64,000 bases of DNA from Singulisphaera sp. GP187. Lineage in GTDB: Bacteria > Planctomycetota > Planctomycetia > Isosphaerales > Isosphaeraceae. The stretch lies in NCBI RefSeq assembly GCF_900129635.1, contig NZ_FSRB01000001.1:4627501-4691500 (forward strand), written 5' to 3'. Shown piece by piece: positions 9,688 to 18,064 of the stretch (its first letter is position 1; each line of letters begins with the position of its first letter). The position numbers and the translations under genes were made by a program. The notes under the pieces were generated by a model that had not been told where the DNA came from, did not search any database, and saw only the letters and a program-made list of their open reading frames with translations.

Positions 9688-9861
9688 GTCAAGCTTCGCC
9701 CAACCCGTTCTCCTCACGGTGGCAAGCTTGTACTTGGCGTCCTCAGTTGGCCCCATATTTCCCGTAGTCTGGGCTGCTGGTGCGGTCATCGTTTCTCTCC
9801 CTCTCCGGTCAAGGAGAAGTATGGGCCATTCCTTTCAACCCACTTAAGCTATCTGCACCAG

Positions 9862-11283
9862 TCAATATGTAGAGAAAAACTCGTTCGCACGCCCCCCGGC
9901 AGCATCGGCCTCCCACTTCAGTCCGACCGTCCGGTCCGTCGACGCGGTCAGGCGGACCCGGTGGGCAATTCGATGGCCGACCACCCAGATAATTCCGAGG
10001 CGGTCGCAGACGAGCGGGACCTGCCCCCGCGCCTCACGCGGCACGCGCCGGCCCCGGAAGAAGTCGTTCAAGGGGGTGGACTGCCCCCCCATGCCCAGCG
10101 GCTGGAATCGGTCGCCCGCCAGGGGAGCGCGGACCGAGAGCGGGAGGACAAGGCGGTCAAGGTCCATCGTTTCGTCGCGCGGGGCATCGGGATCGAGCGT
10201 CGTGACAACCCGGCCATCGATCCAAGGGGCCGAGCCGGGCAGTTCGAGCGGCACCGCCACCTCGAGAACGGGCGCGGCGAGAGTTTCGACGGGCGCCCCT
10301 CGCCGGCGCATGACCAGGGTCCGCGGCTCAAGGTGGACCTCGATCCCGCCGAGGACCAAGCTCGGCGCATCGGTCCGCTGCACCAGGTCGGCAAGCCGCC
10401 GCCAGCGTGCGGCGCTCATCCCCGCCTCGGGCCAGCCGGCGCGACGCCAGACCAGGCGGAGCACTTCCGTACGGTGGAACCTCGAATATCGCCCCAGGGC
10501 CTCGCGATCGAGGGACACTTCGTCCGAGTTGGCCTCGATCGTGGCGGCCCGCACCATCGCGAGCACGCGGCGGCGGTCAGTCCGATCGGCGGCCGCGGCG
10601 AGCTCGCCCAGGCGGACCAGGGCCTCAGCCACCTTCGGGTTGTACTCGGCCGCGAGCTTGGGAAGCAGGTCGTGGCGAATCCGGGCCCGAGTTCGCGACT
10701 GGTCGTTGTTGCTGGCGTCTTCGCGGAACGCCTGGCCGAGCGCCACGAGCGAACCGCGCACCTCCTCGCGCGCCACCTTCAGAAGCGGACGGACAAGCGT
10801 GATCCCAGCCGCCAACGGGCGCCGCGACGGAATCCCGGCGAGGCCCCGAGGCCCCGTCCCACGCACAATCCGATGGAGAATCGTCTCGGCCTGGTCGTCG
10901 CGGGTGTGACCGACCGCCACGACCGACGCCCCGCGCGCCCGGGCAACCTCGGCCAGCCAGGCGTAGCGTGCCCCTCGGGCATCGGCCTCGAAGTGCCCCG
11001 CGCGAGTCGGACTCCACTGCCCCCGGTCCACCGGCAGATCCAACGTCCCGGCCAGCTCCGCCACGAACTCGGCATCGTTGCGGCCCGCCTCGCCCCGGAC
11101 CCCATGGTCGAGGTGCGCCACCGAAAGCCGGAGCCCCAACTCAGGCCCGAACCGGTGCAGCACCCGCAGCAGGCCCACACTGTCCCCTCCCCCGGAAACG
11201 GCCACCACCCAGCCGGTGCCGAGCCCGGAGTCCACCCAATGCACCAGCCGTCGCCGCACACGCTCTTGCCACTCTGCCGACAC
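9862..11283 (-). CDS. tilS: tRNA(Ile)-lysidine synthase
   Basis: TilS ligates lysine to C34 of the CAU-anticodon tRNA-Ile, changing its decoding from AUG to AUA. The 473-residue protein carries the N-type ATP pyrophosphatase P-loop SGGGDS at residues 30-35, then AHLDHGVRGE, GHTRDDQAETILHRI and RGTGPRGLAGI, all standard TilS motifs. A C-terminal substrate-binding region ends in DRTVGLKWEADAAGG. The start is GTG 11283, preceded by GAGAAAGGGG. The last ~65 bp have a degenerate second copy at 7628-7692. The gene stands alone, divergent from the small gene at 11397. Confidence 0.93.
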   Translation of the reverse strand: MSAEWQERVRRRLVHWVDSGLGTGWVVAVSGGGDSVGLLRVLHRFGPELGLRLSVAHLDHGVRGEAGRNDAEFVAELAGTLDLPVDRGQWSPTRAGHFEADARGARYAWLAEVARARGASVVAVGHTRDDQAETILHRIVRGTGPRGLAGIPSRRPLAAGITLVRPLLKVAREEVRGSLVALGQAFREDASNNDQSRTRARIRHDLLPKLAAEYNPKVAEALVRLGELAAAADRTDRRRVLAMVRAATIEANSDEVSLDREALGRYSRFHRTEVLRLVWRRAGWPEAGMSAARWRRLADLVQRTDAPSLVLGGIEVHLEPRTLVMRRRGAPVETLAAPVLEVAVPLELPGSAPWIDGRVVTTLDPDAPRDETMDLDRLVLPLSVRAPLAGDRFQPLGMGGQSTPLNDFFRGRRVPREARGQVPLVCDRLGIIWVVGHRIAHRVRLTASTDRTVGLKWEADAAGGRANEFFSTY

Positions 11284-11396
11284 AAAATCCCCTTTCTCAC
11301 CCCGCCAACCGCCAAATTCGGCGCCGCATTTGCAGGAAATAACAACCTAGATGCTTGTGTCTTCAATCATTGAGAAAATGAAGGGAGCGAACCATC

Positions 11397-11576
11397 ATGG
11401 CCACGAATCCACCCCCGGGCGACGGCCATCGCCAAGGAGCCGTCCGCAAGCGTTCCCAGGTCGCGAGCCCCCTGACCGAACGCTACACCAAGCGCGATAC
11501 CGAGACCGGCCGATTCATTGCTCAGAAAAAGGATGGGCAACCGTTCAAGGGGGTCCGCAAGGAGCACCAGGGCTGA
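11397..11576 (+). CDS. Small conserved-looking basic protein (59 aa)
   Basis: This 59-residue reading frame begins MATNPPPGDGHRQGAVRKRS and ends PFKGVRKEHQG. It is preceded by AAGGGAG about 6 nt upstream of the ATG. The pattern (ATNPP.GD, GAVR.RSQ, TKRDT.TGRFI, PFKGVRKE) resembles a family of short uncharacterised bacterial proteins I recall from many phyla. Function is unknown; it is basic, Gly/Arg rich, with no membrane segment or signal peptide. It lies divergent from tilS with a 113-bp gap. The call rests on the ribosome binding site, protein-like composition and recalled family resemblance. Confidence 0.6.
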   Translation: MATNPPPGDGHRQGAVRKRSQVASPLTERYTKRDTETGRFIAQKKDGQPFKGVRKEHQG

Positions 11577-11871
11577 GAAAAATCGCCCCTGGGATCTCAG
11601 GTGTTCCGCCTTGCTCTTTTCCGATGATGCCCCGTAGCCTCGATTTTAGCACCGGCGGATCTTTTTCCGACACGTCCCTGGATCATTGGTATGCGCTCGT
11701 CTTACAAAGGCGAGCGGGGAGTTGATCGCTCCCTGGCTTTCGACGGACGATGAGTCCCGGTCACGTGGCGTCAGTTCCAGCAAACTTCCTGTTTTTTCTC
11801 AACGACCCGATCCAGGGCTAGGAAGCCTCACGCGACTCGTTCCCACGGTCCCCCGTGGGAATGCAGTCTAG
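11577..11871. other. Intergenic stretch with two dispersed repeats, ending at the IS701-like element
   Basis: No gene is seen. Positions 11708-11770 carry one unit of the GGCGAGCGGGGAG..GATCGCTCCC repeat plus a tail (CGACGGACGA.GAGTCCCGGT) that recurs at 49830-49868. Positions 11836-11868 carry a CTCGTTCCCACGG...CCGTGGGAA palindrome, also present in inverted form at 15231-15285 and partly at 26125-26156. CTAG at 11868-11871 is the left target duplication of the IS701-like element. Confidence 0.6.
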
Positions 11872-11955
11872 TACTACAGCGCTAAGTTCAAGTTTCGCAC
11901 TTCTCCCAAATGTCAAATTCCGACTTGTAGATTCAATAGGGCTCCAAAAAAAAAC

Positions 11956-12031
11956 GTCGGCGTCTCTGTCAGTTTTTGGCAAATTGTTTGGGCCTTACAC
12001 CGAACAATTTCCCCTGACACAGGACGCCGAC
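11956..12031. promoter_or_regulatory. Long imperfect hairpin in the leader of the inner IS transposase
   Basis: GTCGGCGTCTCTGTCAG (11956-11972) pairs imperfectly with CTGACACAGGACGCCGAC (12014-12031), with inner pairing of AAATTGTTTGG with CCGAACAATTT. The stem ends 2 nt before the transposase ATG. Such leaders in other IS elements limit translation from transcripts entering from outside; that role here is inference. Confidence 0.5.
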
Positions 12032-12033
12032 CC

Positions 12034-13398
12034 ATGGAACTTACACCCTCCTTCCTCCTCTTGCTACAGCAATTCACACCCGTCTTCACCAATCCCTCCT
12101 TCCACACCTTCACCTTGATCGCCTCCGGCTGGATCCTCTCGAATCGCCACCGCTATATTACCGAACTCATCTTCTCCAGCGGCCAGGTTGGCATCGGACA
12201 TTGGTCACGCTTCCATCGCTTCTTCAGCCATGCCGCTTGGGACCTCGATCACTTCTCGATGTCCCTGGCCAAGCTTGTCGTCTCCATCCTCGCACCGGGC
12301 GCCACTTTTTACTGGGCCGTCGACGACACCCTCTGCCGAAAACGCGGACTCACCCTCTACGGCGCCGGCATGCACTACGACCCACTCATCTCCAGTCGAG
12401 CCAAAGCTCTCGTCAGTTGGGGACACGACTGGGTCGTCCTCTGCCTGATCGTCGTCCACCCGTTCTGGGCACCGACCAAAGTCTTTGCCTTGCCCATCGC
12501 CATGCGGCTCTATGTCAACCGCCAAGGCTTAACCAAGGGCAAAAAGAACCAGAAAAAGAAAAAGGCAAAGCCCGATCCCAATCATCGCACCCGCCCCGAA
12601 CTCGCGATGGAATTGATCCACTTGGCGGCGGACTGGTTCCCCGACGACGAGATCGTCATCACCGGCGACAGCGCCTATGGGGGCCAGAGCATCCTCGGCC
12701 AACTTCCGCCCACGGTCCATCTCATTAGCCATGTCCATCCCAAGGGGGCCCTCTATGAGCCAGCGCCTCCCAAGGAGGAGAAATCCAAAGGGGCGCCCCG
12801 CAAGAAAGGCCAGCGCCTCCCCGGCATGAAGGAGTGGGCCGAGGATGCGAATCAACCCTGGACCCCACACGACTTTGACCAGTTCGGGCTCCATGCCAGC
12901 TTGGCGGTCAAGACGATCCAGGCCCTCTACTACAAGGCCGGCAAGGACCGACTCCTGACGATCGTCTTGGTGCGTGACCTCCAGGGGAAACGTCCCGATC
13001 AGATGTTCTACTGCACCAAGCTCGATTGGACCGTCCCGCAGATTCTCTCGGCCTACTCGTACCGTTGGGCAATCGAATGTACTTTTGAAAATACCAAGCA
13101 ACTTCTCGGCCTCGAGGATCCCGCCAATCGCCTCCCCAAGGCCATCGAGCGAACCGCGCCGATGGCGTTGTTTCTCTACAGCTTGGTGGTGGTTTGGTTC
13201 CACCAGACCGGTCATCGATTTCTTCGTTTTCCGGTCCGCCCGTGGTATCCGAAGAAGCAAGAGGCCTCGTTTGCCGACCTGCTGACGACCTTGAGGCGGG
13301 TCAGCTATGAGGAGAAAACCGAGGGAGCGCTATCCAACCGGTATGACCTAAAAGCCTGGATTGCGCAGCTCACCGAGTTTCTCAGCCGCGCGGGCTGA
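12034..13398 (+). CDS. DDE transposase of the inner IS
   Basis: The 454-residue transposase looks intact. Candidate catalytic residues sit in WAVDDTLCRKRG (first Asp), ITGDSAYGG (second Asp) and YRWAIECTFENTKQLLG (Glu in the characteristic YR-x-x-IE context), with the fold's usual spacing. A Lys-rich patch (GKKNQKKKKAK) near residue 170 may contact DNA. It resembles the DDE_5/IS4-clan transposases but I could not assign the IS family. No Shine-Dalgarno is visible because the leader is a hairpin. The open frame and perfect ends suggest a recent, possibly active copy. Confidence 0.9.
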   Translation: MELTPSFLLLLQQFTPVFTNPSFHTFTLIASGWILSNRHRYITELIFSSGQVGIGHWSRFHRFFSHAAWDLDHFSMSLAKLVVSILAPGATFYWAVDDTLCRKRGLTLYGAGMHYDPLISSRAKALVSWGHDWVVLCLIVVHPFWAPTKVFALPIAMRLYVNRQGLTKGKKNQKKKKAKPDPNHRTRPELAMELIHLAADWFPDDEIVITGDSAYGGQSILGQLPPTVHLISHVHPKGALYEPAPPKEEKSKGAPRKKGQRLPGMKEWAEDANQPWTPHDFDQFGLHASLAVKTIQALYYKAGKDRLLTIVLVRDLQGKRPDQMFYCTKLDWTVPQILSAYSYRWAIECTFENTKQLLGLEDPANRLPKAIERTAPMALFLYSLVVVWFHQTGHRFLRFPVRPWYPKKQEASFADLLTTLRRVSYEEKTEGALSNRYDLKAWIAQLTEFLSRAG

Positions 13399-13511
13399 GC
13401 CGACATCGGCCGGAGATTTCGGCCCTCACTCGCACTTGATCAAGGGGTCGCCGGGGTCGATAACAGGCCTCGGGCCGCTCCCGATCCGTCCCTGTTTATG
13501 CGAAACTTGAA

Positions 13512-14955
13512 CTAAGTCGTATCCCATTTGCATCGGGGCAACTCTGTGAGTTTGATGCCCAACTCATGCAGCCTTCGCCTTGTCCGCTTGGTGTGGCACC
13601 GCTGTGCCACGGCGTTTCGACGTTGCGCCCGCTCGATCTCTTCGGAGGTTCGCTCCAGTAGCTTCCGCGGAGCACTCAGCCCCAACCACCAGAATGGGAT
13701 CAACGCCGCTACTGCGGTGTGTACCTGGCACTCCGTCAGGCCCAGGTTTTTCCCCCCCGAACTCCTGTCGCATCCGCGACAGGAACAGGTAGCTCAGGCA
13801 ACTCAGGATCAGGTGGCGTTTGAGCCCCTGGTAGCGTCGGCCCTCGTACTGATCCAGCCCGATCTCGGACTTCTGGTCTTCGAAGCAGCGCTCGACTCGC
13901 CACCGCGAAAATGCGACGAGCAACAGCACCTGCACCGACGTCTCCTCGGGGGCGTCGCCGACGAAGAACTTCAACTCCGCCGGGTTCAAGACGTCGCGGG
14001 CGGCGACCAGGTGCAGCGGCTCGCCCGGCAACCCGTCCGCGCCCACGGGGGAAAACCGCAAGTGCTTGACTTCCCAGACCATCGGCCCTTTGTGCCCGTC
14101 CTTGACCCGCCACCGGACCCAGGGCTGGTTGCGAAACCCGTCCTGATCGAGCATCGCCTCGACCCGCCGGGCCGGCGCGCTGCCGCTCGCCAGGCGAGGC
14201 GTCTTGCGGCCGCGGCCCCGCCCGTGCTTGCGATACTTCCTGGTGACGACACGCGGTGCCTTGATCCAGCCCATGAAGCTCCGCGGCACCTCGCCGACGT
14301 ACTTCTGGCTGCGGCCCCTCAACCCCCGCAGGAACTCGGGCTTACTGCCGTAGCCCTCGTCGAAGGTCACCCAGTCGAAGTGCAGACCGTTGGTGATGGC
14401 GCGGTCGTAGAGTTCCAGGGCGATCGTCCACTTGGGCCGGTAAACCATAGCGTCGGGGATGCCAGTCTCCCGGCAGCGGTCGCGGTCAGAGGACCAGGAC
14501 TCCGGCAGATACAGTTCGCCGTCGAGCAGGCAGTGAAAACCGTCGCGGGCGTAGGCGAGGTGGACCGTGACGATGCAGTTCTCCTTCTTGCCGACGGAGC
14601 CGCACCACTGCCGCTGCACGCCGGGGGTCTTGTTCCCCTTCTTGACGTCGCTGGTCTCGTCGAAGACGCCGATCGCGTTGGGGCCGGCGTGCTCGTCGCG
14701 GACGATGTGCTGGAGCCGGTCGCGCGCCCGGTCCTGGTCCCAGCAGTGCTGGCTGAGGAACTCCTGCAGGGTCCTGACGGGGACGCCGGCATTGATGGCG
14801 ATCGGCTCGACACTCTTTTCGGGGATGTCCGAGAGTTGCCCGGAGACGTACACCGGCAAATGGGACCGCGTGTCCTTGCGCGGGAAGCAGTCATCGAACC
14901 GCTTGAGGAACTTGTTCAGCGCGGGTTTGAGCTTGCGGATCTGTGGGATATCCAT
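13512..14955 (-). pseudogene. IS701-like transposase, frameshifted at a homopolymer
   Basis: The main frame (to 13564) carries IS701/DDE_5 motifs: GVFDETSDVKKG, WVTFDEGYG and WRVERCFEDQKSEIGLDQYEGRR. After EFGGEKP it degenerates. The expected C-terminus continues in another frame: LTECQVHTAVAALIPFWWLG...LTELPRCKWDTT, stop at 13512. The switch lies at a C7 run (13752-13758, G7 on the coding strand, next to A5). Losing one G restores a single 480-residue frame. ATG 14955 is chosen because GGAGGG precedes it by ~7 nt. The stop codon lies in the CTAAG target duplication of the inner IS, so that insertion did not remove it. It is either an inactive copy or one dependent on slippage. Confidence 0.8.
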
Positions 14956-15042
14956 ACTCGTCCCTCCATAAACCATGAAGGCGAGCATACTTTCGCAATG
15001 GCTGGCGGATCAAGACGGTACAACTTGGCGCTGTAGTACTAG

Positions 15043-15568
15043 GACGCTCTGAGATTGTGATTTTTTTAATCGGAAACTCGACTATAGAGGTCCAAATTCA
15101 TTGGATCGATCTTCAGTCGGAGTTTGAAGCTCGAGAGAGGCATCAAAAGTCTGTACTTTTGCACCCCTTTTACGTCTGCCGCATAAAAAAATCACAACCT
15201 CTCTGCGCCCTCGGCTTGCGAGGGCCAGACGACGCGGAGCGTCGGGGACGGCATTCCCACGGAGGACCGTGGGAACGAGGGGGATTCTTAGCTCTATGGC
15301 GGATCGTTGTTTTTCTGAGTCAGTGAAGGCCAAAACTGGTGGGCCACGCCCACCATCCATTGCTATTTTCAATTATCACATTTATTCATATGTATTTGAA
15401 ACCGCAAAAGTCCGCATGAGTAGGGTCCTCTATTGCTGACCATCCGTCATGAGTCACCATTGCAGACCCCAGCTCCAACTGATGCCGCAATCGAAGATGG
15501 TCCGCAATAGCGGACCCTACAAAAAACACCACTTACATCAATAACTGCAAATCCCCAAGCTTACACAT
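15043..15568. other. Intergenic region rich in palindromic repeats
   Basis: No gene is supported. It holds a T-rich/A-rich inverted pair (TGTGATTTTTTTAA near 15056 against AAAAAAATCACA near 15184), an inverted copy of the CTCGTTCCCACGG repeat (15231-15285), a GGTGGGCCACGCCCACC palindrome (~15331) and a large 25-bp-arm hairpin (15420-15520). The downstream half is unusually AT-rich. Confidence 0.6.
15420..15520. repeat. 101-bp hairpin repeat with 25-bp arms
   Basis: Left arm 15420-15444 begins GTAGGGTCCTCTATTGCTGA; right arm 15496-15520 is its reverse complement with two mismatches; the loop is 51 nt. The arm sequence (TAGGGTCCGCTATTGCGGACC) looks like a dispersed planctomycete repeat or MITE, but only one copy is in the window. 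Confidence 0.65.
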
Positions 15569-17164
15569 TCAAGTCGCCGGCCCGAAGCGTAGCGCGTACA
15601 AGTCGGCGTCGCGCAGGCTGATGCGGAGTCGGATCGGCTGATTGGCAAGCGAACTGACGTCGGGGTTTCCGTTCCAGGAGACTTCGCGGTCGAGGGCATC
15701 GCCGAAGACCTCGTCACAGTCGGCGGTGGTGAACCCGGGGAGAGGCTGGCCCCCTTGGTCTTGGAGCTCGACGCGCAGTGAACCGGCGGCCGAGGTGGCG
15801 AGGTTCAGACGCAGGCGGTTGCCCTCGAACGTCAACGGCTTGGTCACGAGTTCGCCGCCGCTCATCGGCGCGTTGAGGGAAACGAAGCCGTCGACCCGCA
15901 GGGTGTAACGGCGAAGGACGCTGCTCGTACCGGTCCAATAGCTCTCGGTGGCGTAGAGCGACAGTTCCCCAGGCGCGGCGTCGAGGGACGACTTGGTTTC
16001 GACGAGGTGCCAGGCGATGTACTGGTGCCCGTAGTTCCACGTCCCGTCACGCTCGATGCCAGGGCGGAGGAACGACTCGTTCCAGCGGCGGAACTTCACC
16101 CCGTCGCGGCTCGCCATGAGGAGGGCGTCGGTCACGGCCGTTCCGTATCGCGTTGACGCCCCCGCGCGATTGTTGCGGTTCACTGCCTCGGGCAGGGCCT
16201 TCATGGAAGGGGACCAGCCCCGGTCGGTGTACCGCGTCGGGAACCCGATCAGTAGGTGGGGAGCCCGATCGTACGGCTTGATCTGGTTGGTATAGAGCTC
16301 CTCGGGCGGCGAGTCGACGTAGGTGAGGTCGGCCTGCTCGTCCCAATGGAGAAAATCCTTCGACGTCGCCGTCCGGATCGCGCGGATGCTCCGTCCCTTG
16401 CTGATGGTTGTGAAGATCCGCCAGTAGGCTCGGTACGCGCCGAGCGCTGGGTCCCAGAAGGCAAGGTTCTGCGAGTCGAACGCCCCGGCGGTGATCACCG
16501 GGCCGTCGCTCATGGGCGACCAGTGGAGGCCGTCGGCCGACTTGAACGGGAGCAGTCCGTTCGGCTTGGGGCAACGGACGAACGCCTTGTAACGCGCATC
16601 GGCGGCCGCGCCCGGATTGCTGTCCTTGAAGACCGCGGGGTGCCCGCCATCGACCTCGAGCGCTCCCCACTTGCCGCTCGCGATCACGATGTTGTTGGCC
16701 TTCGAACCGCGAAACTCGAACAGCCCCAACTCGGGCTTGCGCCAGTGGATCCCGTCCTCGCTCTCGGCGTAACAGCAATAGAGCGGGTGCCCTGCCGTCC
16801 CCACCTTCCCCGGCGCCACGTCGAGTTGCCAGGCTTTATAATACATCCGGTACAGCGGACCGTCCTGAAAGATGCTGTGATACCCGCTGCCACTCCCCTC
16901 CCACGGGGCGTCATGGGCAAGCACAACCTCCTTCGGCTCCGGGTGGTGCAGCCTCATCTCGGCCTTGCCGGAGAGCCGGTCGACCAAGAAGTCGTCGACA
17001 AAGAGCTCCCGCCGCGACCCGATCGCAATCGGTCCGTCCTGAGGACTGCGGTCGCTCTGTGCCGCCCGAGCCACGAGTTGGGGACCGAATCCTGAGGCGG
17101 CCACCGCGGCCAAGCTCTGGCCTACAAACCCGCGACGAGAGAGTAAGTCTGACCGTGGCGACAT
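15569..17164 (-). CDS. Tat-exported GH32/GH43-like five-bladed propeller protein
   Basis: The 531-residue protein starts with a twin-arginine leader (LSRRGFVGQSLAAVAASG) and continues with GPIAIGSRRELFVDDFLVD, a common opening of planctomycete secreted proteins related to glycoside hydrolase clan J/F. Repeated blocks such as YCCYAESEDGIHWRKPELG, FKSADGLHWSPM and LLMASRDGVKFRRWNE match the 'SxDGxxW' blade motif of these propellers. Catalytic acids were not assigned, so activity on a sugar polymer is inference. It is divergent from the small secreted protein at 17431, with a 266-bp gap for both promoters. Confidence 0.75.
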   Translation of the reverse strand: MSPRSDLLSRRGFVGQSLAAVAASGFGPQLVARAAQSDRSPQDGPIAIGSRRELFVDDFLVDRLSGKAEMRLHHPEPKEVVLAHDAPWEGSGSGYHSIFQDGPLYRMYYKAWQLDVAPGKVGTAGHPLYCCYAESEDGIHWRKPELGLFEFRGSKANNIVIASGKWGALEVDGGHPAVFKDSNPGAAADARYKAFVRCPKPNGLLPFKSADGLHWSPMSDGPVITAGAFDSQNLAFWDPALGAYRAYWRIFTTISKGRSIRAIRTATSKDFLHWDEQADLTYVDSPPEELYTNQIKPYDRAPHLLIGFPTRYTDRGWSPSMKALPEAVNRNNRAGASTRYGTAVTDALLMASRDGVKFRRWNESFLRPGIERDGTWNYGHQYIAWHLVETKSSLDAAPGELSLYATESYWTGTSSVLRRYTLRVDGFVSLNAPMSGGELVTKPLTFEGNRLRLNLATSAAGSLRVELQDQGGQPLPGFTTADCDEVFGDALDREVSWNGNPDVSSLANQPIRLRISLRDADLYALRFGPAT

Positions 17165-17430
17165 GACGGTGTCCTCAAGCTTTTTTTGACAGTCTTGTGG
17201 CGCATTCCGAAGCCGATGGGTGGGACGCTGAGCATAGCCTGGAAAAACAGGCTGAGCAACGCCCTGACAAAGTCCGCCACCCCTGCCGAAATTACCGAGA
17301 CGTCAAATCAGGCTAACTACGTCCGTCGTGGTGGGACACGAAAGCTAGAGAAGAAGCCATTTCGGGCCGATACGAAGCAGAGGATTCTTATGGATTGAGC
17401 GAAATGCTCGGGCCCGTGGCAGGACAAACG

Positions 17431-17871
17431 ATGTCTCCGAAGCGCACGATGCGTCCGCAAGTGGAAATGATGGATTCCCGGGTGCTGCTCTCGGGGCTCC
17501 ACCCGTTGCAGCGCAAATTCGTGGATTTGACCGGGCCGTTGATGAGGCACGACGCCTGGTCAGCGCCCAAGTCGACCGGCCGCTCGGCGTACGTTTACAA
17601 CTTTCAAGGCTCCGGCGGACTCGCGGCGATGGGGGCGGTTCAGACCAGCGGCAGCGTGACCGACACGGTTCGCGCCGGCGCCCATTCGTACCGGGGCAAC
17701 CTCACCCTGGCGAACACCCAGGGATCGGTCAAAATCACGATCCGCGCCGACTCGTACAAGATCACGGGCGGCACCGGCGCCTTCAAGGGAGCCACCGGCC
17801 TGGGTGGCGTCGCGTTCGGAACCCGAAGCAACGGTGAACTCGCCGGCCTGGCCCTGAACGCCGACATGTGA
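17431..17871 (+). CDS. Small secreted protein with planctomycete N-terminal motif and barrel-like domain
   Basis: The 146-residue protein starts MSPKRTMRPQVEMMDSRVLL, a variant of the 'LExRxLLS' N-terminal motif seen on planctomycete extracellular proteins. The remainder is beta-rich, with ITGGTGAFKGATGLGGVAFG, a pattern typical of allene-oxide-cyclase/dirigent-like small barrels. ATG 17431 is chosen because AGGA precedes it by ~8 nt; the frame is open upstream to TTG 17395. No catalytic residue is visible and the function is unknown. The 3' end faces the ECF sigma gene across a hairpin. Confidence 0.65.
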   Translation: MSPKRTMRPQVEMMDSRVLLSGLHPLQRKFVDLTGPLMRHDAWSAPKSTGRSAYVYNFQGSGGLAAMGAVQTSGSVTDTVRAGAHSYRGNLTLANTQGSVKITIRADSYKITGGTGAFKGATGLGGVAFGTRSNGELAGLALNADM

Positions 17872-17959
17872 TGGAACGAGCCCCACGCGCGCCGCTCCAC
17901 TTGGAAGCAAGCCAAGCATTGGGGTCTCGGCTTGAGCGAAATTGATTGGCGGGCCAGTT

Positions 17960-17980
17960 ACCCAGGCGAGCCGCCTGGGT
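17960..17980. terminator. Strong hairpin between convergent genes
   Basis: ACCCAGGCG-AGC-CGCCTGGGT is a perfect 9-bp GC-rich stem with a 3-nt loop, placed between the stops at 17871 (+) and 18065 (-). There is no T-run, so it is a candidate bidirectional terminator. Confidence 0.55.
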
Positions 17981-18064
17981 GACTGCCAACGGGCGCGGGT
18001 CGGCTGCCGGGCTGGAACGGTCTGGGAATCCTGTAACTAAGGGAGAAACTGGCTTGAATCCGGC

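Larger units (their letters stand above)
11887..13511 (+). mobile_element. Inner insertion sequence (DDE transposase), 1625 bp
   Basis: Perfect 13-bp terminal inverted repeats TTCAAGTTTCGCA (11887-11899) and TGCGAAACTTGAA (13499-13511) are flanked by direct CTAAG copies (11882-11886 and 13512-13516), a 5-bp target duplication. The single transposase gene occupies 12034-13398. The element inserted into the left terminal repeat of the IS701-like element, so it arrived later. The exact IS family was not identified. Confidence 0.88.
11872..15038 (-). mobile_element. IS701-family-like insertion sequence, interrupted by a second IS
   Basis: The ends are inverted repeats TACTACAGCGC (11872-11882) and GCGCTGTAGTA (15028-15038), flanked on both sides by CTAG (11868-11871, 15039-15042), a 4-bp target duplication of the type known for IS701. 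Removing the inner IS (11887-13511) and one CTAAG copy rejoins a left end reading TACTACAGCGCTAAGT.GTA, which pairs with the right end TACTACAGCGCCAAGT.GTA. The restored element would be 1537 bp, normal for the family. Its transposase runs on the minus strand (13512-14955). The target was a dispersed CTCGTTCCCACGG palindromic repeat. Confidence 0.9.

Noticed and set aside
13528..15036. Long plus-strand frame (502 codons)
   Set aside because: It is the antisense shadow of the IS701-like transposase; composition is Pro/Arg/Leu-rich without motifs.
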